64,000 bases of DNA from an uncultured Candidatus Melainabacteria bacterium (lineage in GTDB: Bacteria; Cyanobacteriota; Vampirovibrionia; Gastranaerophilales; Gastranaerophilaceae): contig CAKUXM010000002.1 in the NCBI GenBank assembly GCA_934700335.1, forward strand, positions 174,685 through 238,684, written 5' to 3'. A program made the translations under genes and the position numbers. This document shows positions 26,008 through 34,854 of this stretch, piece after piece. The notes beneath the pieces are model-generated. The model was not told where the DNA came from and did no database searches. It saw nothing but the letters and a program-made list of their open reading frames with translations. The stretch's first letter is position 1. Each line of letters opens with the position of its first letter.

Positions 26008-26931
26008 ATGAATAGTAATTTAAAATTTGACAACGAAATGAAAGATTTATCAATGTGTGTCTACAAAGGAAATAAAAAACACAAACCAAAAAATTGGATA
26101 AAAGTTTCTGAATATAATTCAAACAAGGGCTTTCATGGAGAAACTTTTTATAAAGATGAGATGGTAGTTATATCTTTTCGAGGAACGGAAAAAGATAAAG
26201 GTGATATTGAGAATGATATACGAATGGGAACCAAATTTTTACCAAGTCAGTACGTAGATGCACACAATTTTTATCTTCAAGTTAAATCAATTTTTCCTAA
26301 TAAAAAGATAGTTTTTACAGGGCACTCTTTAGGAGGCGCATTAGCTCAAATTATGGGTGCTGAAACAGGTAATGAAACTGTTACTTTCAATGCTTATGGT
26401 GCCGGTGATTTAATGCAAAAAGATAATATTAAAGGAACAAATATTAGAAACTATGGAAATATTGATGACACAGTATTTAACCTTAATTTGAGAAATCAAT
26501 TGGGTAAAACTTACATCATTGGAAGTAAAGAAAAATCAAAATATTTAACTAGCAGTGATAATCTTGGTTATAAATCTGGGCAATATCCTATTAAAAAACA
26601 TTTTATTGAAGATATGGGTAATCTTGAAGATGCAGTTGAATACAAAAAGCCAGAAGAATTAGGCTCAAATTTATTGAAAGCAAATGTTTCTTATGATATC
26701 AATGCTCGTGATATTGATAAAAAGCGAGTTATCACAAGAGAAGAAATCGCAAAAATGTCAAAAGACGAATTTGAAAGAAATGAAAATTTTATTAATCAGC
26801 AATTAAAACTTGGTAACATCATGTCAAAAGCACAAGCAGATGAAAAGGTTAAAACAGGTGATTTGATTTGGGTAAATTCTTACACACGTGATGATGGTAC
26901 AAAGGTTTGTGGATATTATAGAAGAAAATAA
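26008..26931 (+). CDS. class-3-lipase-like alpha/beta hydrolase, putative effector
   Basis: The first ~200 residues match the class 3 (fungal-type) lipase fold: VVISFRGTEKDKGD near 53-66, the nucleophile elbow GHSLGGA with S107, a likely catalytic Asp at 153/154 (GNIDDT) and His at H198 (KKHFIED). It would cleave an ester in lipid or a similar substrate. The C-terminal ~60 residues (from about KAQADEKVKTGDLIW) end in YTRDDGTKVCGYYRRK, a tail I associate with phage- and toxin-like proteins. There is no signal peptide, so it may be delivered by another system. The ribosome site is AAGAAAGGAG. Confidence 0.75.
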   Translation: MNSNLKFDNEMKDLSMCVYKGNKKHKPKNWIKVSEYNSNKGFHGETFYKDEMVVISFRGTEKDKGDIENDIRMGTKFLPSQYVDAHNFYLQVKSIFPNKKIVFTGHSLGGALAQIMGAETGNETVTFNAYGAGDLMQKDNIKGTNIRNYGNIDDTVFNLNLRNQLGKTYIIGSKEKSKYLTSSDNLGYKSGQYPIKKHFIEDMGNLEDAVEYKKPEELGSNLLKANVSYDINARDIDKKRVITREEIAKMSKDEFERNENFINQQLKLGNIMSKAQADEKVKTGDLIWVNSYTRDDGTKVCGYYRRK

Positions 26932-27025
26932 AATACAACACACACTAGCACTGTCAGTCTATCTTGCTTGCAGTGTAAATTATAGATAATAAAATGTAGG
27001 TCGGATTTACTAACTCTACAATATT

Positions 27026-27238
27026 TTACTCAAAATCAAACAAATCTTTAATTTCTACACCAAGGTTATCAGCTATAATTTTCAATTTTGTGATAGTAAC
27101 ATCGGTTCTTGCAAGTTCCAATAAACTTATCATTGAACGTGAAACTCCATTCATTGCAATATCATCTTGTGTTAAATGTTTTTCTGCTCTTATCTTTTTT
27201 AAATTCTTCGCAAATTTTTCTAAATATGTCTTGTTCAT
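27026..27238 (-). CDS. small XRE-family transcriptional regulator
   Basis: From the ATG at 27238 this is a 70-residue lone helix-turn-helix protein (FAKNLKKIRAEKHLTQDDIA, recognition helix region GVSRSMISLLELARTDVTI, end EIKDLFDFE). Upstream codons to 27352 would run through the divergent gene's promoter and start and are not coding. The size and ending fit phage or restriction-controller-type repressors. It is divergent from a HAD gene with paired GCTA/TAGC repeats between them, which suggests autoregulation. Confidence 0.85.
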   Translation of the reverse strand: MNKTYLEKFAKNLKKIRAEKHLTQDDIAMNGVSRSMISLLELARTDVTITKLKIIADNLGVEIKDLFDFE

Positions 27239-27290
27239 TTTTTGATTGTTAGCTATACTAGCATTAACTACAACTAGTACGGCTAGCAAT
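27231..27290. promoter_or_regulatory. divergent promoter/operator of the XRE and HAD genes
   Basis: For the plus gene TTGTTC (27231-27236) and TATACT (27254-27259) are 17 bp apart; the -35 overlaps the XRE start codon. The -10 lies inside GCTA-tac-TAGC, and a second element CTAG-tacgg-CTAG follows at about 27278-27290. These two similar inverted words are likely sites for the XRE protein. Confidence 0.45.
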
Positions 27291-27305
27291 TCAAAAGGTA
27301 TTATT

Positions 27306-27644
27306 ATGTCAAAGAAAAAGATATTAATTGATTTAGACGGAGTTTTAAACAATTATGGAAAAGATATTTTTGACGAAAATTCTATTCCAGAAATAAGAGC
27401 AGGTGCAAAAAATTTTCTTGAAAATCTCAGTGAAAAATATGAGTTATACCTCTTTACATCTCGTAATCTAATCCTTGCCACAAAATGGCTTATTGATAAT
27501 AATATTGATAAATATTTTAAAGATGTTACAAACATCAAAATACCGTCATATCTTTATATTGACGATAGAACTGTTTGTTTTAAAGGTGATTACAAACAGA
27601 CTCTTGAAGATATTGAAAACTTCAAAGTTCATTGGCAAAACTAA
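27306..27644 (+). CDS. small HAD-superfamily hydrolase
   Basis: From the ATG at 27306 (AAAGG seven bases upstream) it has 112 residues. HAD motif I is DLDGVLNNY (about 9-17), motif II is LFTSRN, and motif IV is YIDDRTV. The small cap-less size fits a nucleotide or sugar-phosphate phosphatase of the 5'(3')-deoxyribonucleotidase-like or YqeG-like type. The stop overlaps the stop region of the convergent nucleotidyltransferase gene by 4 nt. Substrate unknown. Confidence 0.75.
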   Translation: MSKKKILIDLDGVLNNYGKDIFDENSIPEIRAGAKNFLENLSEKYELYLFTSRNLILATKWLIDNNIDKYFKDVTNIKIPSYLYIDDRTVCFKGDYKQTLEDIENFKVHWQN

Positions 27645-28420
27645 AGAACTGCTCTTAAATTTTCAACCATTTCACTTAAAATATCTAAAGTCTTTTCATT
27701 AGGTTGTTTCAAAACTTTTTCAAGATTTTCTTCAAAATCTTTCGGCAAAATTTTCAAATTATCTTTTGCGTATTTAATAAGTCTTTTTTCTCCGCAATGA
27801 AGTTTTTCATTAACAGCAAAAATTACGTCAAAATAACTTGCAATAAACGCAGCAAGTCTATGATTTACGCTCACGACATCATTTCTTTTCAAAGCTTTTT
27901 CAATTTGTTCATAATAAGATGCGAAAGGTTTATCCTTCATCAGCATCAAGCTTCTTTTTATAATATTTTGTTTCAATTTTTTGGGATATGGAGTATTAAT
28001 CTTATCCTTCAAACCTTGTAACCAATTGTCTTTATCGTAAACAATGTCAAAAATACTCAAAGTGTACAAATAGCATGTTGTGTAACCATTTTGGACATGA
28101 TTTTTTATCCACGTATTTTCAATAACATTTTCAAACCAGTTTGTATGCCAATACATAACATCAAGTTGTTGACCTAATTCATCGACAAAATATTCATCAC
28201 CGTTACCAAAATATTCGCCACCAACTTCAAATTTTGAAGATATTTTTTCAACAAAATTTCTTCTATCTTCAACCGCAATATCTTTATTTAAAAAGACATA
28301 CAAATCAATATCAGAAGCCTTATCAGAAGTTTTCGCACTACTAGAACCTGCAAAAGCAATCGCTTTTACTTGTTCAAAAGATGTATAGAAATCAACAATA
28401 TTTTCTAAAGGTTTATCCAT
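27641..28420 (-). CDS. nucleotidyltransferase-domain protein with helical C-terminal domain
   Basis: Residues about 15-60 carry the polymerase-beta-type nucleotidyltransferase motif GSSSAKTSDKASDIDLYVF (GS...DxD); a further acidic residue follows in QQLDVMYW (about 86-93). The C-terminal ~130 residues are helical, like the DUF4037 part of similar proteins. Such enzymes transfer a nucleotide to a small molecule such as an aminoglycoside, or to protein. It begins 2 nt after the next upstream gene, so the two are co-translated. The target is not predictable. Confidence 0.75.
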   Translation of the reverse strand: MDKPLENIVDFYTSFEQVKAIAFAGSSSAKTSDKASDIDLYVFLNKDIAVEDRRNFVEKISSKFEVGGEYFGNGDEYFVDELGQQLDVMYWHTNWFENVIENTWIKNHVQNGYTTCYLYTLSIFDIVYDKDNWLQGLKDKINTPYPKKLKQNIIKRSLMLMKDKPFASYYEQIEKALKRNDVVSVNHRLAAFIASYFDVIFAVNEKLHCGEKRLIKYAKDNLKILPKDFEENLEKVLKQPNEKTLDILSEMVENLRAVL

Positions 28421-28422
28421 AA

Positions 28423-29121
28423 CTAAATATTTGCACCACCGTCTTTGATTTTTTTCAATGCTTGTTTGCTACCTTCTGAACCTTTTGCCAATTCAACAAC
28501 AAAGTTAATCGCATCAGTATCACGAGCAATAGCCTCTTTCAAAGACATAATTTCTTCCATTTTTAATTTTGAAACATCTCTATCGTTTTTCAAATATTTT
28601 TTAAATATTTTTTGTGCTTTTTTATCAAATCCTGGTAAGTTTAATTTTTTTGCATACCATTTGTGGAATTGATGAATAAGTGAATATGGTTCAACATTTT
28701 TGTCTTCAACGACAAAACAATCTTCAAACTTGTTTGATATTTTTTTATTCAAAACTAAATTCAAAAATAGAGCTTTAAGTCCGTCAATTTGAGTTAAAAA
28801 CCCTTTTTCTTCACCGATAAAACCTAGAATTTTGTCAGCAAATTTAAGATTATAAACCTTTGTCCCTTCAAGTTCAATATAACCTAAAATTTTATCAACA
28901 TCGTTTTCAAATTCTTTTAAAATATGTGTAACTTCTTGTTTTAGTTTTTGTTTATTTTTTTCAGTTTCAGTATTGAAATTTACGGTATAATCCTTTGATA
29001 AAACAGTCTTAGATGTAGAATTAACAAAAGTTGTGCCCATTGCACCTTTAAGTTTTCTCGACAAAATCTTTTCTTGCAATGACAAAATAAACAGTGATAT
29101 ATTTTTGAATAATTTATGCAT
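28423..29121 (-). CDS. unknown soluble helical protein
   Basis: From the ATG at 29121 (MHKLFKNISLF) it has 232 residues; the longer frame to 29175 has no advantage. The first 20 residues form an amphipathic or weakly hydrophobic helix. The rest is charged and helical (e.g. ILKEFENDVDKILGYIELEG) and ends GSKQALKKIKDGGANI. No domain recognised. It lies between the histidine kinase (65 nt) and the nucleotidyltransferase (2 nt) in one minus-strand unit. Confidence 0.55.
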   Translation of the reverse strand: MHKLFKNISLFILSLQEKILSRKLKGAMGTTFVNSTSKTVLSKDYTVNFNTETEKNKQKLKQEVTHILKEFENDVDKILGYIELEGTKVYNLKFADKILGFIGEEKGFLTQIDGLKALFLNLVLNKKISNKFEDCFVVEDKNVEPYSLIHQFHKWYAKKLNLPGFDKKAQKIFKKYLKNDRDVSKLKMEEIMSLKEAIARDTDAINFVVELAKGSEGSKQALKKIKDGGANI

Positions 29122-29186
29122 AAAAACTCTCAATCCAGTCAATTCATTATAAACTATTTTAAAAAAATATATCAACCCTTTACAAA

Positions 29187-29870
29187 TTATTTCGGTAATA
29201 TAAAGGATATAACTGTTCCAAAATCAGATTTTGTTTTAACAGAAATTTTACCTTTATGAGCTAAAACAATTTGTTTTGCAATAAAAAGTCCTAAACCTGT
29301 ACCCAAGCGTTTTTGAGTTCTTGATAAGGTTAAATCTTTGCTAAAAATATCGTAGGGATTATCCAATTTTATTCCACGACCGAAATCAGCAACTGAAAAT
29401 CTAACATATTTTTGATTTTCAGATATTTTTAAAATAACTTTCTTTCTTGTAAAATCAATAGCATTTGCAAGCAAATTTGTAACTACACGTTTTATTTCAA
29501 TATAATCAAATTTTTGATTAGGATTTTTTAAATTATTTTGAACTACTAAATCGATATTTTTCTCATCAATTAAATATTTAATACCCTCAATTGCGTCTTC
29601 TACTAAGTCATCGACAGAATTAATTTTCATATTAAACTTCTGTTCATTAATATCCATTTGATATTTGGTCAAAATATTATCAACAATATCCTTTAGGTAT
29701 TTAGCAGAGCCTAATATATCACTTATAAGTTCTTGAAATTCAATAGGCAACTTTTTGGACTGAAGAATACACGTTGCGGCTAAAATTTGGGCATTTATCG
29801 GGGTCTTTAAATCGTGTACAGCGAGAGCTAAATACGTCTCTAATGATGATTTTGATTGAGTGAATTGCAT
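29187..29870 (-). CDS. cytosolic sensor histidine kinase without input domain
   Basis: A two-component kinase core only. The H box is LALAVHDLKTPIN with H19. Then come the N box (NLLANAIDFTRKK), G1 (FGRGIKLDN) and G2 (GTGLGLFIAKQIVLAHKG). Its 227 residues leave no room for a sensor or membrane region. No response regulator is adjacent. It may receive signals from a partner protein, or be the remnant of a longer kinase; the 56-nt gap upstream to the ABC permease gene contains no missing part. Confidence 0.85.
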   Translation of the reverse strand: MQFTQSKSSLETYLALAVHDLKTPINAQILAATCILQSKKLPIEFQELISDILGSAKYLKDIVDNILTKYQMDINEQKFNMKINSVDDLVEDAIEGIKYLIDEKNIDLVVQNNLKNPNQKFDYIEIKRVVTNLLANAIDFTRKKVILKISENQKYVRFSVADFGRGIKLDNPYDIFSKDLTLSRTQKRLGTGLGLFIAKQIVLAHKGKISVKTKSDFGTVISFILPK

Positions 29871-29926
29871 ACATTACATTGTAGACACTTTTTCATGAGA
29901 GGGTAATTAACCAACTGGCTAATATT

Positions 29927-30742
29927 TTATTCTTTAACGGCACCTTTAATTAAATCGTTTATGAAATATTTTCTACCCGCTAAAAAAACCACAATTACAG
30001 GGATAATACAAATTACAGCACATGCAAGAAGTTCGCCCCAAAGAGTAATTTCTCTAAAACTACCCTTGAATATTGCAAATCCAACTGGTAAAGTTCTCAT
30101 ACCTTCGCTACTTGTTACAATCAATGGCCACATAAAGCTGTTCCAATTTAAGACAAATGTAAAAATAGTCAAAGTAACAACAGCAGGTAATGCTAGAGGT
30201 AAACATATTTTAAAAAATGTTTGAAACAAGTTACAACCGTCAAGCAAGGCTGACTCTTCCAATTCTTTCGGCAAACCTAAGAAAAATTGTCTCATCATAA
30301 ATATTCCAAAACCGCCAAACAAGGCTGGTAAAATTAAGGCTGAATAAGTATTTACCATATGTAATTCTCTCATCAAAAAGAATAAAGGAATTATATTCAC
30401 TTGAGGTGGAATCATCATTGTCAAAAGAATTATAAAAAATAAGACATTTTTACCTTTAAAATCAAATCTTGCAAAAGCATATCCCGCTAAACTTGCAATC
30501 AAAACTTGACCTATTGTTGATAACACTGCAACTATCAAAGAATTTAAAAAATAAGTTAAAACAGGTATATCATTAAAAACATTTCTATAATTATCGAGGC
30601 TCAAATTAAGACCATAGGAATGAGAGAAAATTTGAGAGGTTGGCACAAAAGAAAGATAAACCATGACAATAAAAGGAAATATCATGGATAATGCTAGCAA
30701 TAATAAAATTAAATTTGAAATTAAAATTGCAAATTTTCTCAT
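29927..30742 (-). CDS. carbohydrate ABC transporter permease, MalG/UgpE type
   Basis: An inner-membrane permease of the CUT1 sugar ABC family. It has six hydrophobic segments and the EAA loop that docks on the ATPase (LEESALLDGCNLFQTFFKIC, about residues 180-199), plus the head PFIVMVYLSFVPT common in the group. The length of 271 residues is normal. The partner permease, binding protein and ATPase that should accompany it are absent from both sides (bamA is divergent), so it is an orphan here, or its partners are elsewhere. Confidence 0.88.
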   Translation of the reverse strand: MRKFAILISNLILLLLALSMIFPFIVMVYLSFVPTSQIFSHSYGLNLSLDNYRNVFNDIPVLTYFLNSLIVAVLSTIGQVLIASLAGYAFARFDFKGKNVLFFIILLTMMIPPQVNIIPLFFLMRELHMVNTYSALILPALFGGFGIFMMRQFFLGLPKELEESALLDGCNLFQTFFKICLPLALPAVVTLTIFTFVLNWNSFMWPLIVTSSEGMRTLPVGFAIFKGSFREITLWGELLACAVICIIPVIVVFLAGRKYFINDLIKGAVKE

Positions 30743-30885
30743 GCCCCAATTATATCATAGTTTTCAGAAACTAAATTTTTAAATGTTAAATAGTGTAAAA
30801 ATTGCATTTTAAATGGTTTTTATACCATGTTTGAAGTATAATATTTTCATACATTAGTTTTGAGTATAAAAATTAGGGATAAAGT

Positions 30886-32799
30886 TTGAGCTTAGCTGAT
30901 TTATATAAAAAGATAGTAATATTATGTGCAATTTTTGCGTTGGTTATCACAGTTAACCAACCAGCAAACGCTATTGGCTCAAAATCAAGTAATACTACTC
31001 AAAACACCCCTACTCAAACTGATAATGTTACAATACAAAAAGAAGCTCAATTCATTAGAAACATTGAAATTGAAGGAACTAATGTTATTAAGCCAGAATA
31101 CGTTAAAACCCTAATTGACATAAAAGCTGGCGATGAATACGACACAAAGGCTATTCAAAGAAATCTTAAAAACATTTACGAAACAGGCTTTTTCACAGAA
31201 CGTATGAGAGCAATCCCTGTTGAAAACTCAGACAACACTATCACATTAAAAATCGTTCTTGAAGAAAACATTCCTGTTACAGACTTTTTAATTGACGGCA
31301 ACTCAGTAATTCCGACTGACGAAATTCTGCAATTTTTATTACCCCTAAAAGGACAACCTCAAAATTATGCAAAAATTAACGAAGCTATCGAAAACATTCA
31401 AAACTATTATGCAGAAAAAGGTTACATCTTAGCTAGAATTAGTTCTCTAACTGATGATCCGGACGGAACACTGAACATTGAAATTTCTGAAGGCATAATC
31501 AACAAAATCATGATTTCAGGTAACCACAAGACAAAAAGTTACATCATTGAAAGAAACATTTTGACTGAACCTGGAATGGTTTACAACGAAGATCTTATTA
31601 AGGCAGACTTAGTAAGATTATATGCTACTCAAGCATTCAAAGATGTAAACAGAGAAATTGAACCGTCAGAACAAGATGCTAACAAGTACAACGTTACAAT
31701 CACAGTAGATGAACAAAGAACAGCTCAAATCTCTGTTGGTGGGGGTTTAGATAGTGGTACTGGTATCTTTGGGTCTTTAGGTATCAGCGATAACAACTTT
31801 AGAGGTATGAACCAAAGAGTTGGACTTAACTTCATGCTTGGTTCTGGTGTAATCTTAAACGACGCTTCAATCGAGGATCACTTAAACATTCAAGCAGAAC
31901 TTAGTTTCTTTGAACCTTATTTCATCAATGCTGATACGTCATTAATGAGTAAAATCTACTACCGTGATTTTGGTAGTTATCAAGTACCACTTGCAATTGA
32001 AAGAAGATTTGGTATTCAAGGTACAGCTGCTCACATTTGGAAAACAAACAGATACTTATCTACAACATTTACTGCAGGTCTGGAAAATGTTGATGTTTCA
32101 GAAGGCGATGCAGGTAAGATTAACTCCTTATACAAGTTGCATAACATACCTATCTCAAAAAGAGCGGAACAATTAGAAGGTGGCTTATTCTTAACTCTTG
32201 CACCAGGTTTAACTTATGACACAAGAGATACAACGATAAATACAAGACGTGGTACTTTAGCTAATTTCAAGTTTGAAGAAAACTTAGCATTAAACAACAC
32301 AAGCTACACTCACGGAAAATTAACAGGTATGTTTAAACAATACATGCCAGTTGCAAGTAAGTCTTCATTCTCTCTTACAGCTAGAGCAGGTGGAAATATT
32401 CACGGTAACATGCCAGAAGTTATGGCATATCGTTTAGGCGGACCTTACACTGTTAGAGGTTTTAGAATGAGTGGCGTAGGTACTGGTGATGCCTTTGTTA
32501 TGGGTAGCGCAGAATTGAACACTCCATTCTTCTTCTTAGATAGAATTAAGAAGGTTCCATTCTTTGATAACGTAAAACTATCAATATTTGTTGATGCAGG
32601 TAAAATCTTCCACCCAACAATCTCAGACATTATTTATGATAGACCAATGCAAGCTATTACAGCTGGTGTAGGTATTAAGGTTTATATTCCTGGAGTTGGA
32701 CCATTATCCGTTGATTATGGTATCCCACTTACAAATCCAGGAGCTTACGGAAACTCAAATGGTTACTTCACATTTGGTGTTGGAGACTTAACATACTAA
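30886..32799 (+). CDS. bamA: outer-membrane protein assembly factor BamA (Omp85)
   Basis: BamA folds beta-barrel proteins into the outer membrane. The start is TTG at 30886 with AGGGAT upstream; no ATG is possible before the signal peptide (residues 1-29, ending NQPANA). Three POTRA domains follow (about 55-130, 130-205 and 207-280), the number typical of cyanobacterial Omp85 rather than the five of proteobacteria. The C-terminal barrel has the loop-6 signature VRGFRMSGVG and the usual end-region GPLSVDYGIPL. At 637 residues it is full length. It is followed by an ompH-like gene, the common BamA-Skp order. Confidence 0.93.
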   Translation: MSLADLYKKIVILCAIFALVITVNQPANAIGSKSSNTTQNTPTQTDNVTIQKEAQFIRNIEIEGTNVIKPEYVKTLIDIKAGDEYDTKAIQRNLKNIYETGFFTERMRAIPVENSDNTITLKIVLEENIPVTDFLIDGNSVIPTDEILQFLLPLKGQPQNYAKINEAIENIQNYYAEKGYILARISSLTDDPDGTLNIEISEGIINKIMISGNHKTKSYIIERNILTEPGMVYNEDLIKADLVRLYATQAFKDVNREIEPSEQDANKYNVTITVDEQRTAQISVGGGLDSGTGIFGSLGISDNNFRGMNQRVGLNFMLGSGVILNDASIEDHLNIQAELSFFEPYFINADTSLMSKIYYRDFGSYQVPLAIERRFGIQGTAAHIWKTNRYLSTTFTAGLENVDVSEGDAGKINSLYKLHNIPISKRAEQLEGGLFLTLAPGLTYDTRDTTINTRRGTLANFKFEENLALNNTSYTHGKLTGMFKQYMPVASKSSFSLTARAGGNIHGNMPEVMAYRLGGPYTVRGFRMSGVGTGDAFVMGSAELNTPFFFLDRIKKVPFFDNVKLSIFVDAGKIFHPTISDIIYDRPMQAITAGVGIKVYIPGVGPLSVDYGIPLTNPGAYGNSNGYFTFGVGDLTY

Positions 32800-32832
32800 T
32801 AAAATTATTATTTTTAAAGAAAGGATAATACA

Positions 32833-33291
32833 ATGAAAAACTTAAAAAACATTCTTATCGCCTTAGGCTTAACTTCGATTCTAATGACAGGTTCAATTGC
32901 TTCTGCAGAAGGTATTGGATATCTTGATACAGAAAAAATATATAACGGTTACGATGCAGTAAAAACAACAATGCAAGAAATTAGCCAAAAAGAATTGGCA
33001 TTACAAGAATACTTGTTGCAACAAGAAAAAAAATCTAAAACTTTAACAACTCCAATTCAAAAGAAAAATTTTGAAGAACAAGTTGCAAAAGAATTCAAAG
33101 CTAAAAAAGAAGCATATTTAAAATTCAAAGCTGAAAAAGAAAAAGCTGTTTATGACAAAATTCAAGCTGCATCAAGAGCTGTACTTGTAGAACAAAAACT
33201 TGACGCAATCGTTGATGCTAGAGTAATTTTTGTTGGTGGAATTGATGTTAGCGATTTAGTTATTGCGAAACTTAAAAAAGGTGTAAAATAG
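32833..33291 (+). CDS. OmpH/Skp-family periplasmic chaperone
   Basis: A 152-residue secreted protein: signal peptide 1-25 (ending GSIASA), then GIGYLDTEKIYNGYDAVKTT as in Skp/OmpH. A long lysine/glutamate-rich coiled-coil tentacle (about 45-115) follows, then a closing strand region. Skp-type trimers hold unfolded outer-membrane proteins for BamA. It lies 33 nt after bamA with a good AAAGGA site, clearly the same unit. Confidence 0.85.
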   Translation: MKNLKNILIALGLTSILMTGSIASAEGIGYLDTEKIYNGYDAVKTTMQEISQKELALQEYLLQQEKKSKTLTTPIQKKNFEEQVAKEFKAKKEAYLKFKAEKEKAVYDKIQAASRAVLVEQKLDAIVDARVIFVGGIDVSDLVIAKLKKGVK

Positions 33292-33343
33292 TAAAATATA
33301 ATTTATACTGAAAAATATAATTCATCTTTAAAAGGAGAAAACA

Positions 33344-34819
33344 ATGTTCAAAAAAACTAAACTTCAATACATAATAAAGACAGTACCAGCTGATACAACA
33401 GAACCATTAGAAAATTTATTGAACGAAATGGCAGCAGATGGTTGGGATTTGTACTCAATGCACGAAGTAGAATCAGACGAAGGTTTTAATTTCAATTGTA
33501 TTTTCGTTAAAGATTCTAGCGTATCTGCAAGCAGTGCTTACGATGAAGTAATGAACATTTCAGCTTTCAAAAGCCAAATGGAGAAAATGCTTTCTCAAAA
33601 GTTAACTCCATACGAAATTACAAAAGATATTCAATCAAAAATTAAAGAACAAAAGAAAAAAGTTCAAAAATACAAAAACCAATTAGAAATCGCATCAGTT
33701 GGTTCAAGTGAAAGAAAAAATCTTAACGACAAAATGTCAGCGGGATACAAAGAGCTTGAAAACCTTCAACATAGTTTAGTAAGAGCAATTTCACCAGATG
33801 AAATGTTTGATTACATAACAACAGAAAAATTTGCTATTCATTTAAACGAAGAAATTGTTGAATTTGTTAGTCCTGATGCCGAAAACAACAATGATTTGCT
33901 GAGCGAAACAGTAAAAGTAAGACAACAACTAACAGATGAACTTGGTTACGTAATTCCAAAAATCATGTTCAAAGACGACGAATTACTTACACCTTATGAA
34001 TTTTCTATTAACATCAGAGGTTTAAGTGTATTCAATTCGTTTGTATATCCAAATTATTTAATGTACTTCCAAGATGACATCAGTATCAAAAAGAAAAAGA
34101 ATATGTTTACAGGTATTGATTCAATCACTGGTAAAAAGATTATTTGGATTCCAGCAGAACAAACAAAAGATTTTTGGCAAAAAGGAATAACACCTTCTGA
34201 ATACATTGGTAGAGCATTAGAATATGTTTCTATTAAGTATGTTGACGAACTTTTGGACTATGACACAGTTAACAAATACGTAGAACTTGTCAACGACAAA
34301 AATCCTTTCTTGGTTGAAAACATTATTGGAGACTTTATCTCTATATCAGAACTTAGATACTTGCTTGTAAGCTTGATTAGAGAAAGAGTTTCAATAAAAG
34401 ACATTGTTTACTTATTTGAAAAAATCAATGATTTTTCAGATGAGCCAACAAAAGAAGATTTGTTAGACAAAATCAGATTGTCATTAGCAAGACTTATCTG
34501 CAATAGATATTTATCAGAAGACGATGTAATAAGAGGTATCGAGTTCGGCGACAAGACAATGTTAAATATGTTCAGAGCCCAACAAGAAGATAACGACGAT
34601 AACATCGTGAGATTAGAAGCTTCTAAAATTGAAACAATTGTAAATAAAATAGAAAAAGTTGCTGAAAAAGAGAACTTGGACGAAATCTTTTTAGTTGTTC
34701 CTATGGAAGTTAGACATATGATATTTATGATATTTTCACAATACATGAATAACATCTCAGTACTAGCTAGAGAAGAAGTAACAAATTATTACAATTTTGA
34801 GTCAATTGCAGAGGTTTAG
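33344..34819 (+). CDS. conserved hypothetical protein with DUF4177-like head
   Basis: Of 491 residues, the first ~60 (LQYIIKTVPADTTEPLENLL, then MAADGWDLYSMHEVESDEGF) resemble the small DUF4177 beta-alpha domain. Residues about 85-135 are a lysine-rich coiled coil. The remainder is helical and I cannot assign it. No signal peptide. The AAAGGAG site is strong. Position after bamA-ompH suggests an envelope-related job, but the long soluble body shows no catalytic motif. Confidence 0.6.
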   Translation: MFKKTKLQYIIKTVPADTTEPLENLLNEMAADGWDLYSMHEVESDEGFNFNCIFVKDSSVSASSAYDEVMNISAFKSQMEKMLSQKLTPYEITKDIQSKIKEQKKKVQKYKNQLEIASVGSSERKNLNDKMSAGYKELENLQHSLVRAISPDEMFDYITTEKFAIHLNEEIVEFVSPDAENNNDLLSETVKVRQQLTDELGYVIPKIMFKDDELLTPYEFSINIRGLSVFNSFVYPNYLMYFQDDISIKKKKNMFTGIDSITGKKIIWIPAEQTKDFWQKGITPSEYIGRALEYVSIKYVDELLDYDTVNKYVELVNDKNPFLVENIIGDFISISELRYLLVSLIRERVSIKDIVYLFEKINDFSDEPTKEDLLDKIRLSLARLICNRYLSEDDVIRGIEFGDKTMLNMFRAQQEDNDDNIVRLEASKIETIVNKIEKVAEKENLDEIFLVVPMEVRHMIFMIFSQYMNNISVLAREEVTNYYNFESIAEV

Positions 34820-34854
34820 TAGCAAAAATTTTTTTCACGAATGTTTAACCAGAT

